A stretch of 64,000 nucleotides of DNA from Paraglomus occultum (GCA_910592205.1 CAJVPJ010000018.1:1-64000); one strand, 5' to 3'; counted from the first letter of the stretch, positions 12,451 to 25,452 are shown. The notes: generated by a model from the sequence alone, not told the origin. Numbers and translations are program-made.

Positions 12451-12802
12451 TCCCAGGTGTAAAAGAATTTAGCGTTTTTCAATTTTTTGTCTTAGTTTTT
12501 CATTATGTTGCTAATTTTCCCCGAGTTTTCAAAATCAATTTGGCCTTGCAATTAATTCAAATTAGTACACGATAATATTTTATTGATTATTAATTTGTGA
12601 CACAAAAGTTTTTGACTAGTTAAAATACATTGCCCTGTTTAATTTGGAGCTTACATTTCCCTTCGGCTCAACAAAATTAATACATTACCACAAAATAGTA
12701 TACGTTGTTAATATTACTCGGCGTATTTCCTTACTTGAATACGATTACCGAAAGAGCGTTACGTATAGGGAATCAGGAAGCGCGCATAATAATTAAGTTA
12801 TA

Positions 12803-13258
12803 CAGTGTGTTGTGAAAAAAAATGGGCGTGATTGAAAGATTAGTTTTTGGAACAACAAAAAAAGGCGTTTGTCTGCATGGTTTTTATATTTATAAAAATT
12901 TGTTTGCTTGTCATTAATTACATTTGCAAAAGTAAATACTTTTTTCCTTGACTAATTTTCTCACTTAAACCTTGTAACAGCACAGCGTCAAACAATTTTA
13001 CATGATTAATTTGTTCTGCCAAAAAGATACACCAAAATACAAAGATTGTTAAGAAAAGAGTGGGATAAAACTCCTGGGAACTTAATCGGATCAACGTGAA
13101 TCAGTGTTACAAAACAATGGGAATAGAATTTCGTTATGAATATTTTTATATTCAATACAGTCGTTTATAAGCTTCGATAAGTAGACTTTTATTTGTCTCC
13201 GTTGGGTATTGTTGAGATCTAAAATTTATTTGTGCGCCATTTTTTTCGCAACACACTG
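12803..13258. mobile_element. Non-autonomous inverted-repeat DNA element (about 456 bp)
   Basis: The left end reads CAGTGTGTTGTGAAAAAAAA followed by TGGGCG. The reverse complement of the right end reads CAGTGTGTTGCGAAAAAAAT followed by GGCGCAC. This gives terminal inverted repeats of about 27 bp. TA precedes the left end. The CAGTG termini and TA flank suggest a Tc1/mariner-type MITE. The interior shows no transposase. Confidence 0.65.
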
Positions 13259-15069
13259 CAAAGCATTCAGTCTTAGTTGTAGATAGCTGAGCTAGTTTAG
13301 TTTAAAATCCCCCTGCCGGCCGCAACGCCTGCAGACGCTCTCCCAAACATACCCCCTAAATATTACGCCGACCGCAACACTTTTTATTTTTGTTTCACAA
13401 CAAAACATGTGTAACCATTTTCGAGTAATACACTAATGAGTGAGTTAAATCAATCAAGAAGGAAGGGTAGTCTTATATTTCTAGGCGGTGCTGTTGTGGT
13501 CTAGCGTTGAGAGCTTCCTTACAGGCAGTCAGTTCTTCTATGATAGGCGCAACAAGATTCATAAAAGTTTCGTAAATCCATCGCTTTCTATATTTTCTTG
13601 CCAAGTACATTTACATTACGCTCGCTACACTATCAAGATTCTATTGTCGTTATAAAACATAAGAATGTTCAACCTTGCAGATGGTTACTGTAAATGATAA
13701 AGATGTTGTTTCTTTTAAGATTCCACTTCTTTGTTAGCTTGCTATAATGAAATATCTCAAAGGCAAGAATGATTGAAATGAGTGCAAGATGCCTCAACAC
13801 GTTCTCTGGGTTATTATCTTAGAACCCCTGTTTATTAATAAATTTATTCACCAAATATTGACATGACGAAAATATCAACAAAGAATAGTCACGTAAAAAT
13901 TAATGTCTGTACACATATTGCACTTCTTACCAGCAGATCTAACATTATACATCGATGCCCTGTTTCACACTACAAGGTTAAAAATGGTTTGTTTGTAGAT
14001 ACAAAAGTCTCTGGACAACAGATATTTAGCCATAACTTTGATACAGTTGCGTTATATCAGATAATTAGATACCCGTTTGAAAGGCAACTTTATTTAATTA
14101 AGTATTTGTTCGCCATCATTGCCAACAGTAAGCCGATAGCGTTCCTTAATTGACCGATTAAATATTTTGCGGAATATTGTATCATAAACTGATCTAATTC
14201 TCAATATTTGTAGATTCGTAAAAAGTTGCGCTTATTATTATCTGTATTATGCACAGTGAAAGGCGATATAACGGACCGCCAATAAAATGGACATCTCTCT
14301 GGTCGTTTACTATATAATATTTAATACAACAATATTACGGATTAAAACGCTTGTTCCGACTAGTCCGTATATCGATTTCACGTATGTATACTGTTGTAAC
14401 GTTTTAGTTTCAGACTAACTGATAAGGGCAAATCTTTGGCCCACTATCTTGTATTGTAAGCAAGTCTTTGGTGAATCTCCGATCTTGTTATATGTTGAAC
14501 AGACTGACGTTTCAAGAATCCATTCCGAGAGGTTGAATGCAAAGTAACACAAGCGATTCATTCTTTCTTTAGTATTAGAGAACATTTGTTCCAGAAAGGG
14601 TAACAAACCCCTGCGCTTCCAATCGATTCGTAAACCGATATTACCGATAATTCCGTGTTGTCTTTTTGATAAGTTTTGATTGAAATTGACAATTTTATCT
14701 ATTGGCGTTGACAAGTATTAGTCTAATCGAGCTGAATGGTCTCCCCCTGAAAAAAGATAAACTTTGCAGTGAGACAATCGGTGAATAAACAGGTTTTTAT
14801 ACCAGAAATTTGTACTCTTGTGTTGTCGCAAGTTTCGGATTCGTTGTTTGGTAAACAAACGGTTTTTTATGGCAAGCCAAAATCAAAAAAGTGTTTATTT
14901 GCCACTTTTTTATGAGATTTAGCGATTGATGGTAATAGACAAAAAACCATTATTTATGGTTATTGACCTTCTGTTGAGCGCGTTGTATCAGCTGAACATC
15001 GTTTACTGATTATTCTTTTTATCATTGCCCGTTTTATAAGGGAGTGATTTAAAAGTTTGTCTTTATAAC

Positions 15070-15760
15070 ATGATTGAGTCTAAATTTGGCAAAAAATCTG
15101 GTACCTCTCTTTGTGCAGTTGAGGATAATCTTTGCAAGATCAAACAAGGCAAATCCATTGAACGCAATAAGGGTAGTGGACGTCCATCAAAGTTTGTTAG
15201 GCAAGCTGTTCGCTGTAATAGTGCCATTTCAACTCGTCAGCTTCAAACAACGTGTAATAACGGTGCATCAGTCTCATATGTCGACCAATCGTCATTATAA
15301 GCTCACATGAATGACCTTTGTAAAATAATTTGTAAAAACCGATCCGTAAATTACCAAATTACGCCAAAAAGTAATACATATGGGGAGGAATCTCTCTAAA
15401 GGGCAAAGACACCATTATTCTATTCACTGGTATTATGGATGGACCCTATTATATTTAATATATTGCAAACCCAGCTGTTAAAAATTTACATTGGTAGAAA
15501 CTGGCGTTTTGCCCAGGATAACGAACCTCTCGGATTGCAAAGGATTTCTTTGTTGAGAATCGGATTAACGTAATTGAATGCCATTCAACAGCCCATAGAA
15601 AATATGTGGTTTAGTATGAACAATAATGTTGAAGCAATTTATGAGAACATATTCAGTACAAAATATTATTTTGTCTATGAAACGGAGATGTGAACTAATT
15701 TACCTTTCAAACGAGCCTAGCTACGTTGTGTAGTTGTGGAACAACGATTTTTTCGTTATC
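15070..15760 (+). pseudogene. Tc1/mariner-like transposase relic
   Basis: The ATG at 15070 opens a 76-codon frame with a helix-turn-helix region of Tc1 type (GSGRPSKFVRQAVRCNSA, then ISTRQLQ). It ends in a stop. Further blocks follow in shifting frames: WRFAQDNEPLG (cf. the FQQDNDPKHTS catalytic block), AKDFFVENRINVIE, and PIENMW (cf. DLNPIENLW). Stops and at least two frameshifts show that the copy is dead. Terminal repeats were not identified. Confidence 0.8.
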
Positions 15761-16443
15761 CTTTTTTTTTCGTGATTTTGTTAACATTAGTTGTAAAAAC
15801 AGGCAAGCTTCCCATACGGCATGCTATTCCCTACAAGAGCGGTAATCTCATTTTCATCTTTCTTCAAAACATGTGCGAATATGAATAATAAACGTCCGAT
15901 AAATAATGCGCAATCCCAAAGCCAGAGATCAACTGACATTTGAATGTCAATTATGACATCATGCAGCACTCAGTTAATTGGGTCACCGATAGTCCGGATG
16001 GCTCTTAAAAAAGACATATCGAAACAGGTGTTAACCATTTTGTCATAGATAAAAACAGCCTAAACTGGCGTTTTAACGAGCACCTTGTGGTGAATAAAAA
16101 ACTTCCTCGCGATAGTTAACCGTTTTGCTTTAACTAAACCATTTGTCAACATTTTTAGTTTTCCCATTCAATCTCTTATCAGTCATATCGTTACGATTAA
16201 ATAACCCAGCCTGTTATCTACTACATTCTTAATGTTGTGACATGCACAAGACTTTTTGACATCACACAAATTCCCTTACAAGTACAAATCGGGAAACACG
16301 CTGAAGTTAAAGTTTGCAAAGGGCAGACCATCTGCTCTAAAAAAAAATATTAATAAAACACGCCCATACAAGAATCCACTCGCTCTTCCCCAAAGTCTCA
16401 CAATACCATTTAGACCTAGTCACATACCACTGACATTATCATA

Positions 16444-19400
16444 ATGCCTTCCTTATCAGCAACCTCGATGCGGCCACAAGAACTCCCAGCTCGCTTTCGT
16501 AGCCTCCTCTGCTTTATTGCCTCTAAATCGTCTCGCGCTCCCATTGAGACGATTGTATTCTGTCTTATAATAGCCTCTTTTTCTTATGCGTCGTTATTCA
16601 GATCATTTGTAGAATCTGACTACTTCAATGATAAAACTCCAACACTCGAATCAACTCAAGTCATTGCGCGTCCCGACTCTGACAATTTCATACCACTTGC
16701 AACCAGAGAGTCAATAACTCAAGCATCAAGATTACAATTGAAGCAGATTATTATTGAAGGAACATCGGGGGATTATTACAGCGTCTTAGACAAAAAAATA
16801 TTAGAAAGTGTATTAGAATTGCAACACGTACTAGAGAAAGTGATGGATGTAAATGACGGAATGAATAAATTGTATTACAACGATGACTTATGTTATAAAT
16901 CAACACTCGACAATAATGGTAGCTGTTTCGTCGCATCCCCACTTCAAATATGGAATAACAACCATGGGACATTAAATTCAGATACGAATATACTCGAAAC
17001 TATTCGAACTCGTATTGAACTTGGTGAAGCACAGCACTTGTTCAGAGATCTAAGTTTACAAGAAAACACAAACAATCCGACTGCGTTAGCACTTACATAC
17101 GCATTCAACACAAACGGTCCATTCAGAGTACGCTGGGCTAATATGTGGGAAGATAAAGTGGCTACGTTGAAGATTGGAAGATTGGCATCGATTGGAAAGA
17201 AGCAACAGCAGACAGTCGAAAAAGGTTCTGTTGCTTGGTTGGTGATGTCTTTTGGAAATATGGCATCAAAAATAATGGAGGCAATACAGGTAATGAAGAG
17301 GAGAGGCAGAATTATATATCATCACAAAGATTATTCATACAAGCTACTTTCGTCGTCATCATCACACGTAGAACGCGGAGACTGTCGATATAATAGTCGT
17401 ATTTGCTGGATATTTGTTGATGCATATGACGTTCCTTGGACTCTTCCTAAATATGCGCAAGATCGGTTCTCGTTTTATACTCGGTAAATAACCTCAAACT
17501 AAGAAATACGAATTGTTAATCAACGATTGTTCTCTGATGAGCATCGACCAGTGAGTTGAACAAATCGCAAAGAATTATTGATTAACTCGTACATACTCTT
17601 TAGCAATGTGTGTGCTCTGGAATGGATTTTTTGCCTTCTTGGCTGCGATGTTAACAGTTAATCTTCTTGGCGTCTATGTGAATCCGATGCTGTTAAGGTA
17701 TGAAATAGCAATCAAATATGGTATTATCGTCCAAACAATCAATTAATATGCAACAAAAAACTACTATTTGTCAGCGAGGCAATACCTTTCCTTGTAGTAA
17801 CAGTTGGTTTTGAAAAGCCGTTTGTTCTCACAAAAGCCGTCCTTCAAGCATCTTCAAACAGTAACCCTCCAAGTTCGCCAAAGGACGTGAAAAGTCACAC
17901 TACAATATCATACAACGTCCGTGATAATGTTCTGGCTGGAGTGAACAAAGTTGGTCTGAACATCGTCCGAGATTATTCGATCGAAATAGCAGTCTTGGTG
18001 GTCGGAGCTTTATCGGGAGTGGCTGGATTACAAGAATTTTGTTTCTTGGCCTCATTTATTTTGTTCTACGATTGTGTGTTTTTGTTTAGTTTTTACACTG
18101 CTATGTTGACCATGAAACTTGAGGTGAGTAAACAGTATATTTAGCAAGTAATATTCGATAGATTGATCCAACATGCGATTATCATTCCAGTTGAAACGGA
18201 TAAGAGAATCAAGTCTCAAGCAAATGGCTGTAGAAGACGAAAGCACTGTCAGTCCAAAAAACATCCGACAGAATATTTTCAAAGCGTTCCGAGACACTAC
18301 TGTTGAAACTGAATCATCGAAAAAATTAAACAATCCCATGATTGCGAGAATCAAATTATTAATTGTAAGTCATTTATTCGGGTCCATCCATGTCTGTTAT
18401 AACAACTGTTAATATCATTGACTTTAAATAGATAGTAGGCTTCGTGATCATGCATGTGATGAATCTTGCTAGCACACTGCACACGAACGACACAGTTTCC
18501 CTTCCTTCGAAAGCAATGCCCAAGGTCACCAAAGTCGACATCAACGACTCCACTATACACCCAATTCTCAGTCTTCTCCTTCGGGAGCATCGTCAAAGTC
18601 CTCGTGCCAACCTACCTCTCATTGTAGACATTGCTCCGCCAGTGGTATTTCGCATTATTTCGAACATCGGAAGCCCGATATCAGAGCGCGTCTACGAAGC
18701 ATTCAACGAATTGATGAATTTCTGGAGTTACTATGTACAAGATCCTGTTTTAGCCAAATGGATATGGGTTATGCTTGGGGCGTCTGTGGTGTTGAACGTA
18801 TACCTATTGAACACACACAAGATCCAGCCAAACGAAAACTCAAACGCGGGCGATATGACAACGGCAACTACAAAGACAGAGATGATCAACACAGTGAGCA
18901 AAGCGAAGACAGATATAGAAAAGATAGTTGCTAATGCAGTCACCTCAACTACTAAATCTTCACAAGATCTTCATTCAACTAAAGTAATTCCCAAGATTTC
19001 GTCATCACTACAAAAAGAAACATCATCTCTTACAACACCTTCCACTCCAGCAAAGGAGCCATCTCCTTTGATAATGAGTTCGGCTGAAGCTCGTACAGAC
19101 CTTTGCAGTACAGTATCCTCATCATGCAAGACACCTCCGCCTAGCCCCACTCTTTCACCTGTTCATTCATCTTCATCTTCAATGGTACGCACTCTTTCAG
19201 AATGTCTCGAAGTATTTGATAATTCACCGCTCGGCGCCGCAGCGCTGTCAGATGAAGAGATAGTACTGCTAGTTCAGAACGGCAAATTTAGCATTCATTC
19301 ATTGGAGAAAACGCTCAAAGACTTTTTGAGAGCAGTCAAGATCCGCCGAATGGTATTATCACGGATATCATTAACGAAAACGCTAGAAACATCTGCATTG

Positions 19401-20772
19401 CCAATGAGCCATTATGATTATACAAAGGTGTATGGAGCGTGTTGTGAAAGCGTTATCGGATATATTCCTGTACCGGTTGGAGTTGCTGGTCCACTCAATA
19501 TCGACGGCGAGTTGCTTCATATTCCCATGGCGACGACCGAAGGATGTCTCGTAGCTTCGACGTCGCGAGGATGCAAAGCAATAAATGCAGGTAATTTGTG
19601 TTTTTGATTTAGTTGCGCCTACTAATGAACGACCGGAAAGAAAACACTTTGCACTAACCATGCGCAATATATGTAGGTGGGGGTGCCGTTACAGCTGTGA
19701 CAAACGACGGAATGACGCGGGGTCCTTGTGTCGAGTTTGGAAGCTTGGAACGAGCTGCCGAAGCTAGACGATGGCTAAGTGAAGAGGGAATGAATATAAT
19801 AAAGGAGGCCTTTGATTCTACTTCTCGGTTTGCGAGGTTGCGTAGTTTGAAGAGCGCATTAGCAGGGAGATTGCTGTTTATTAGATTTGCAACAACTACT
19901 GGCGATGCTATGGGAATGAATATGATTTCTAAAGGGTGTGAGAAAGCCCTTTCGGTAATGTCAGAACATTTTCCGGATATGCGGATTATTTCCCTATCCG
20001 GAAATTTCTGCACTGATAAGAAACCGGCAGCTATTAACTGGATTGAGGGGCGTGGGAAATCTGTTGTGGCTGAGGCGGTGATCCCTGGTAAGACGGTGCA
20101 GGAAGTATTGAAGACGTCTGTCATGGCCTTGATAGAGTTGAACACGTCAAAGAATTTAATTGGATCCGCGATGGCAGGAAGCATTGGTGGGTTCAATGCG
20201 CATGCAGCCAACATTCTGACGGCGATTTACATTGCCACCGGACAAGATCCGGCTCAGAACGTTGAAAGTTCAAATTGTATAACTTTGATGAAGGCGTAAG
20301 TATTTATTATATGGGATTAAGTTTATATATATGATCTATGTGTTGATTAATGTCTGTTTTCTGCAGTGTAAATGATGATCAAGATCTTCTTATAACGTGC
20401 ACGATGCCGTCGATCGAAGTGGGAACCGTTGGCGGGGGTACAATTCTAGCTCCTCAAGGTGCAATGTTAGACATGCTGGGAGTGCGCGGGGCACATCCAA
20501 CAACGCCAGGTGCCAACTCCCAGAAATTGGCGAGAGTTATCTGTGCAGCAGTAATGGCTGGAGAACTCAGCTTGTGTGCTGCTTTGGCGGCCGGGCATTT
20601 AGTAAAATCACATATGCAACATAATAGATCGCAACAGCATCCTGTGCATCAGCACGATAAGTACCATCACGTGCAGATGCCTCACCAGCTACATTCTAAT
20701 CATCAGAGTGAACAGAAACAAGTTGGAAAGGATATATTATCAGAAAAAGAAGTGTCAAATGCAAACCATTAA
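16444..20772 (+). CDS. HMG1: 3-hydroxy-3-methylglutaryl-CoA reductase
   Basis: Rate-limiting mevalonate-pathway enzyme: HMG-CoA plus 2 NADPH gives mevalonate, at the ER membrane. Eight exons: 16444-17289, 17372-17483, 17604-17697, 17775-18123, 18191-18364, 18432-19590, 19677-20295, 20367-20772 (3759 nt, 1252 aa). One membrane segment lies near residues 37-58, then a lumenal region. A sterol-sensing-type multi-span region follows (about 283-560; [46 protein letters not shown]). A long Ser/Thr-rich linker (about 670-770) leads to the catalytic domain. Catalytic landmarks: Glu in [21 protein letters not shown] (NADPH site), Lys in [10 protein letters not shown], Asp in GQDPAQN, GTVGGGT, and His in KSHMQHNRS. 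The Ser that follows His corresponds to the AMPK-type regulatory serine of animal enzymes. The tail after it is His/Gln-rich. The protein is longer than the usual roughly 900-1100 aa because of the linker and tail. Confidence 0.96.
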
Positions 20773-20951
20773 GACTGTGTTATATTTAAAAAGTATAATG
20801 TACTGTACTGTATGATTAATTATTTAGATAACAGTTGTAATAAAGTGTGCATCATAAACTGGTTTTGTATCATTCACAGAAACATTGATCTCGTTTCTTC
20901 AAATGCGACGACTACATCATAGTAAATGGAAAAGGGTTTGTCATCCTCCCA

Positions 20952-21951
20952 TTATTTTATTGCCAATATGCCTAAATCCTTTCTTAAGTGATCCAGCTTC
21001 ATATCCCAACATTCCTCAAAGTAAACGTTCAATAACAATTTACTCTGTAACCCACATTGCAACGCCCAGGGAACGTATTTCTCAAACAGACGCTTTCTTT
21101 CTTCATGCGTTAGACTAAAATGTCCAAAGAAAGATGAAATTGTAGCTACCGGTAAACCCGTTTGCATCATTTCAAACCATTTGAGTGCTAGTTCAGCCTC
21201 GACCGTAGTGGGAAGATTTGTAAGAGTATGAAAGAAATCGTGACATTCACGAAATCTTTGCATGACGTAGGCTAGTTCTTCATCATCTATGAAATGGACC
21301 TGTTATAACCACAAAAGACATGTTAACCTTTCTGCAGACTGAATTGGGGAGTAGTTAGTAAAAAGCTACCAACCTTGACACGCGTATCAGGCGATACTTT
21401 CTGATCGTCTAAAAATCTTACGTATTCTCGACCAAACGATCCGTCGGGTAATCGACGCAATGCCACAATATCGACTGTACTTGAATTTATGACAGGTTTA
21501 TCTCTCAGGATTCTACGACCAGTTTTATCTTTCAACATCTTATCACGTAGGGAGACTAGAGCAAAGGGTGGCAACATGGAGGTGGTTTCTCCCAAAGCAG
21601 CCACCATGTCTGAAGGTATTGTTTCTGCTCAGATATCATTAACAAACTGAGAGCAAACAATTTAGTGTCATCATTCTATCATACAAAACCTTGCCTGGTC
21701 GGATCAATTAAAGCGGTTATAGCAGATGCAACCGTCAGCAACGATTTTTGAAGTGTTGAAATAGGTATGTGGGATGGATAGAGTTTCTGTTGATTTTCAT
21801 TGTGAGCGTAGGCTAGATTGCGTAAAAAGAGTTAATTCCGAATTCGATAGAATAATAAATAACGAATTTCCACTTCACCTGATAACGTATAATACCGTTT
21901 ATTATTTATATCTGTCAATATGCGCGAGTTTAATCTTCTTGCTCTCATCAT
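20952..21951 (-). CDS. COQ4: COQ4, ubiquinone biosynthesis protein (mitochondrial)
   Basis: Matrix protein of the coenzyme Q synthome, recently linked to C1 decarboxylation/hydroxylation of the quinone ring. Four exons on the minus strand: 21951-21879, 21812-21690, 21609-21374, 21299-20952 (780 nt, 259 aa). Exon 1 encodes a classic mitochondrial presequence (MMRARRLNSRILTDINNKRY). Family blocks follow in order: LYPSHIPISTLQKSLL, DMVAALGETT, GRRILRDKP, LPDGSFGREYVRFL, DDEELAYVMQRFRECHDFFH, LPTTVEAELALKWFEMMQTG, LLNVYFEE. The zinc-ligand motif is HDFFH with the downstream Glu (H-D-x3-H-x11-E pattern). Length matches the family. The gene shares a 132-bp spacer with the divergent SF3B4 gene. Confidence 0.95.
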
Positions 21952-22083
21952 CACAATCTTAACATCAGACTTTATGAAGATTTTAAATATAAATATAGCC
22001 AATGAAATGTCAAATTCACCATCACATGATGACGTATAAACACCGCTAAACCTACTACGAATGTACCAAAGTTCGCGATCGCA
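21952..22083. promoter_or_regulatory. Compact bidirectional promoter, COQ4 / SF3B4
   Basis: Only 132 bp separate the start codons of the divergent COQ4 (-) and SF3B4 (+) genes, so both promoters and 5' UTRs must fit here. A CRE-like TGACGT lies at about 22029-22034, followed by ATAAA. The bidirectional use is inferred from geometry only. Confidence 0.5.
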
Positions 22084-23603
22084 ATGTCTCGCCCAACCGA
22101 GGAGCGTAACCAGGAAGCAACAGTGTATATAGGAAATCTAGATGAACGCTGTACAGAGGCACTAATATGGGAGTTGATGCTTCAAGCTGGACCCGTAGGC
22201 AAGTACATGAGATCCACTGCACACTCGATAGTAACGGACAAAACGCAAACTCCTCTTCTCTATCTTTTTAGTAAACGTTCACTTGCCAAAGGATCGAGTA
22301 ACACAGACACATCAGGGTTATGGGTTCTGTGAATATATGAGTGAGGACGATGCTGATTATGCTATAAAAATAATGAACCAGATTAAGTTATACGGAAAGC
22401 CTATTCGTGTTAACAAGGTCTGTAACTGCTTCAATTCAATTAATCGATGAACGTCTCAAACTCATTGCCTCCGTTCATTCTCTGTAGGCTACCTCAGACA
22501 AGAAGAATCTTGACGTTGGCGCTTCCCTATTCATTGGCAATTTAGATCCAGACGTCGACGAAAAGATGCTATACGACACTTTCAGTGCCTTTGGAGTGAT
22601 CGTACAAACACCAAAGGTAATTGTCGGTTAACGAAGACATCGTAATATTATTGTTGGCACTATGCATTTATAATGTAGGTGCGCTCACTCATTTTCTCCT
22701 GATGCTTTTCTATAGATCGCAAGAGATCCTGACACAGGAAATAGTAAAGGTTACGGGTTTATTTCCTATGATAATTTCGATTCCTCAGATGCAGCAATTG
22801 ATGCAATGAATGGGCAGTATTTGATGAATAAACCAATTACTGTATCTTACGCCTTCAAGAAGGATGGCAAGGGCGAGAGACATGGAAGTGCCGCAGGTAA
22901 ATAAATTTGACTAGGTGTCACACAGAGGCGATGGATATATATGATTTTATTATTCGTTCATTTTGAAACTTTATTATATGCTCACAAATTCTTGCTTGCA
23001 CGCGATAGAGCGTCTACTCGCAGCTCAAGCAAAGAAACATCAAACACTACCGAACAGATTGTTTGCTGATGTGCGTCCGACTCCAATCCCACCAATGATC
23101 GGGATAAGGTCGGGAGCTCCACCGCCCCCGCCACCACAACAGATGATGGCGTCAAGGCCAATGGTGTCACCAACAGGAATGTATGGCGGATATCCGCAGG
23201 TCACTGGTGCGAATGCTATGCAACAAGGACCGAGGCCACCAGTAATGAATCCTGGAAGCATGCCTCAGGGATACCCACCGAGACCACCGATGATGTCTGG
23301 AGGTTGGTAAAGGGGCGTACAGACTTTGAACGAATAATTGAGGAAAAAAAAAACATTTTTACTAAATGTTAGAGACTGAACAGAAACAGAGCAACACCAT
23401 TTAATGTGCACAGGATGATAAATGTTATAATAAATAGTGCTAGAGAAATAATAACTGATCTCGCGTATGCAGCTCGCCCACCTCCATTCAATGGCCGATC
23501 ATCATTTCGACCGTCTGGAGCATATGAGCAGTATTCTCAATCGACACCAGGACAACCCCCTCCGAACCAGCAAGCATATATAGCTAACAAACTCAACACA
23601 TAA
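22084..23603 (+). CDS. SF3B4: Splicing factor 3B subunit 4 (SF3b49/Hsh49)
   Basis: RNA-binding subunit of U2 snRNP SF3b that tethers it to pre-mRNA upstream of the branch site. Exons: 22084-22198, 22272-22417, 22488-22616, 22716-22896, 23009-23302, 23473-23603 (996 nt, 331 aa). RRM1 has RNP2 VYIGNL and RNP1 [11 protein letters not shown]2 has LFIGNLDP and KGYGFISY. The linker between the RRMs ([13 protein letters not shown]) is typical. A Pro/Gly/Met-rich tail follows. Intron 1 uses a GC donor (GTAG|GCAAGT); no GT site restores the frame, and the splice joins GPV to [10 protein letters not shown] exactly as in the family. The last intron is optional: without it the frame stops at 23308-23310 (290 aa). 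With it, an extra [12 protein letters not shown]-type tail is added. Confidence 0.94.
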
Positions 23604-24820
23604 GTTAATAGTTAGTATAATATCATGTATAGTATTTGGGTTTAGATAATGCCGAGAAGAGCATTCTCATTTGAATAAAGAAAAGTTCTGCTTAATGAAA
23701 CCGCTGTAATATGTCGGATCAGGACCATATCAATGTTTGGTGTTATGAGATCGCTTTTGAACGTTCCAACTTTTTACTGTTTTTCCTATTATTTTGTTTG
23801 TTTCGATTCTCTGCTTTTACTAAAAATAGGATCTAAAGATGTTAAAACGTTTACATTGCAAAAGGATAGAACGTCATTGGTTCGACATGTAGTTGTGAAA
23901 ATGAAACAGCAATATGGGATAAATTAAGTGACATGAATGTTAAGTGATCTATCATTACTATTCGAATTCCGCATTAAATTTGATGTGGGTCTATTACCGG
24001 TTTTATAGCTGCATCAATTCGCGGCCTGCAATACACTGGAAATGTTTGATAAACTTTATGCATATCTGAGGTTTGTATAATTTGGACATCTGCGGGAAAG
24101 ATCATGTGCTCAAGGCATTTATTATTATAGAAAATTTGTCTTAATCTGGATCTTAAATACTCATACCAAATTGAACTTTAACGTCGTCGTTAAACGAACG
24201 TCTGATAAATTAATATTCGAACTAGTTTCTTGTGGTTTGAAACGCTAGCTCTCATCCTTAAACGTAGCGTATTTAGACGTATTAAGATATACTCGGTAAT
24301 GCTTAAGCTATATAATTTAAATGTATTCTTGGGGTCACCAACAAAAGCTACCAAAATAGGATAACTCGAAATAATGGGAATTTTCGTCGGTGAAATGAAT
24401 GCCTCCCGTCATTTGCATACGTGCTTTATTAGTGCACAGTGCTTAGTTGCAAACGAGTTAATTAGCTACTTAACACGTATAAGGTGGTGAATCCTCGCTT
24501 GGGTTAGTATAAAAGTCTACTGAAGAAACCGGATATCTTAAGGTAGGGTGTCTTACTGACGCCCAACTCTGAACTAATACATTGTGTTTCGGCGAACATA
24601 AAAGTTAGAAATATATTCTGCTTGACAAACTATTTGTAAATAATTATGAAAACCCAGGGAGACGATTGGCCTTGAAGAGTAAAGCTGTTAAATGAACATG
24701 CTCAATGAAACGAGGTAGAATTACCGCCGCTTGTAAAATCTATCGAAAGGACGCACATTTTACATTTAGGTAATACACCAGTTATAATTGTATCAAAACA
24801 AAGCCTGCCTTTTCGGGTTG
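23604..24820. other. Intergenic, no feature recognised
   Basis: AT-rich DNA between the SF3B4 stop and the Tc1 relic. Short ORFs (for example 23733-23927) resemble nothing known. No tRNA or clear repeat was seen. Confidence 0.45.
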
Positions 24821-25269
24821 CTAGGTGATTCCCGACATTTTCGAAGTGAGTGCGACCAAATTCCTAACAGATTGAAATAAAGTGGTGTATTGCGATCTCA
24901 ATAAACAAGGGTTCTCGGTTAGGCAATTAGAAATATATCTAGAGAGAACGTGGGACGCTTCACGTAATTCAGCAAACTTCTCTCTTGGAATCATTTCTGA
25001 GCAACCACAATTGCAAACTATTGTAATTTGTCTATTTTTTCGAACTTCTTGAGCTAGGTAGCGTACGTTCCGATCGGACATTGACCTCGGTCTTCCACTC
25101 CTAGGTAGAACTGTTGTCCTTTGGCTATCCCGAATGCATTAATCGCACGGGTAACTTGCGATTCTGAAAGCCCAAGAGCTTCAGCAATCTCGCGGGCATT
25201 TTTCCCGCAATCCCACTATCCGATCACTCTACCTCTTTCAAAATCTGTAAGTTCCCTATTTAATGGCAT
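24821..25269 (-). pseudogene. Tc1/mariner-like transposase N-terminal relic
   Basis: Read on the minus strand from the ATG at 25269: MPLNRELTDFERGRVIG, stop, WDCGKNAREIAEALGLSESQ (the first helix-turn-helix of a Tc1 DNA-binding domain). A frame change follows, then MSDRNVRYLAQEVRKNRQIT (second helix-turn-helix). The DDE catalytic part is missing. One in-frame stop and one frameshift mark it as dead. Confidence 0.82.
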
Positions 25270-25452
25270 AATTTTTTTTTAATATTCTTAAAATTCAGAA
25301 ATTATTCTTTCGATAACAAAAAGAACTCGATGAAGTTTGATAAAGTACTTGGCTCGTAAACACACTTTAAAGATTATCGAGTTAAACAAAAGTTTGTGTA
25401 ACATTTAGATTTTGTCGATACTTTTTTCCGGTGAGTGTAGAAGTATCTTTTT

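Larger units (their letters stand above)
9126..16443. other. Gene desert upstream of HMG-CoA reductase
   Basis: About 7.3 kb without a recognisable host gene. It contains the inverted-repeat element at 12803-13258, a Tc1-like pseudogene at 15070-15760 and many short AT-rich ORFs. The ORFs at 13863-14153 (+) and 14415-14714 (-) are the longest others and match no family I know. The stretch 13300-13400 is unusually GC-rich for this DNA but shows no coding signal. Confidence 0.5.
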
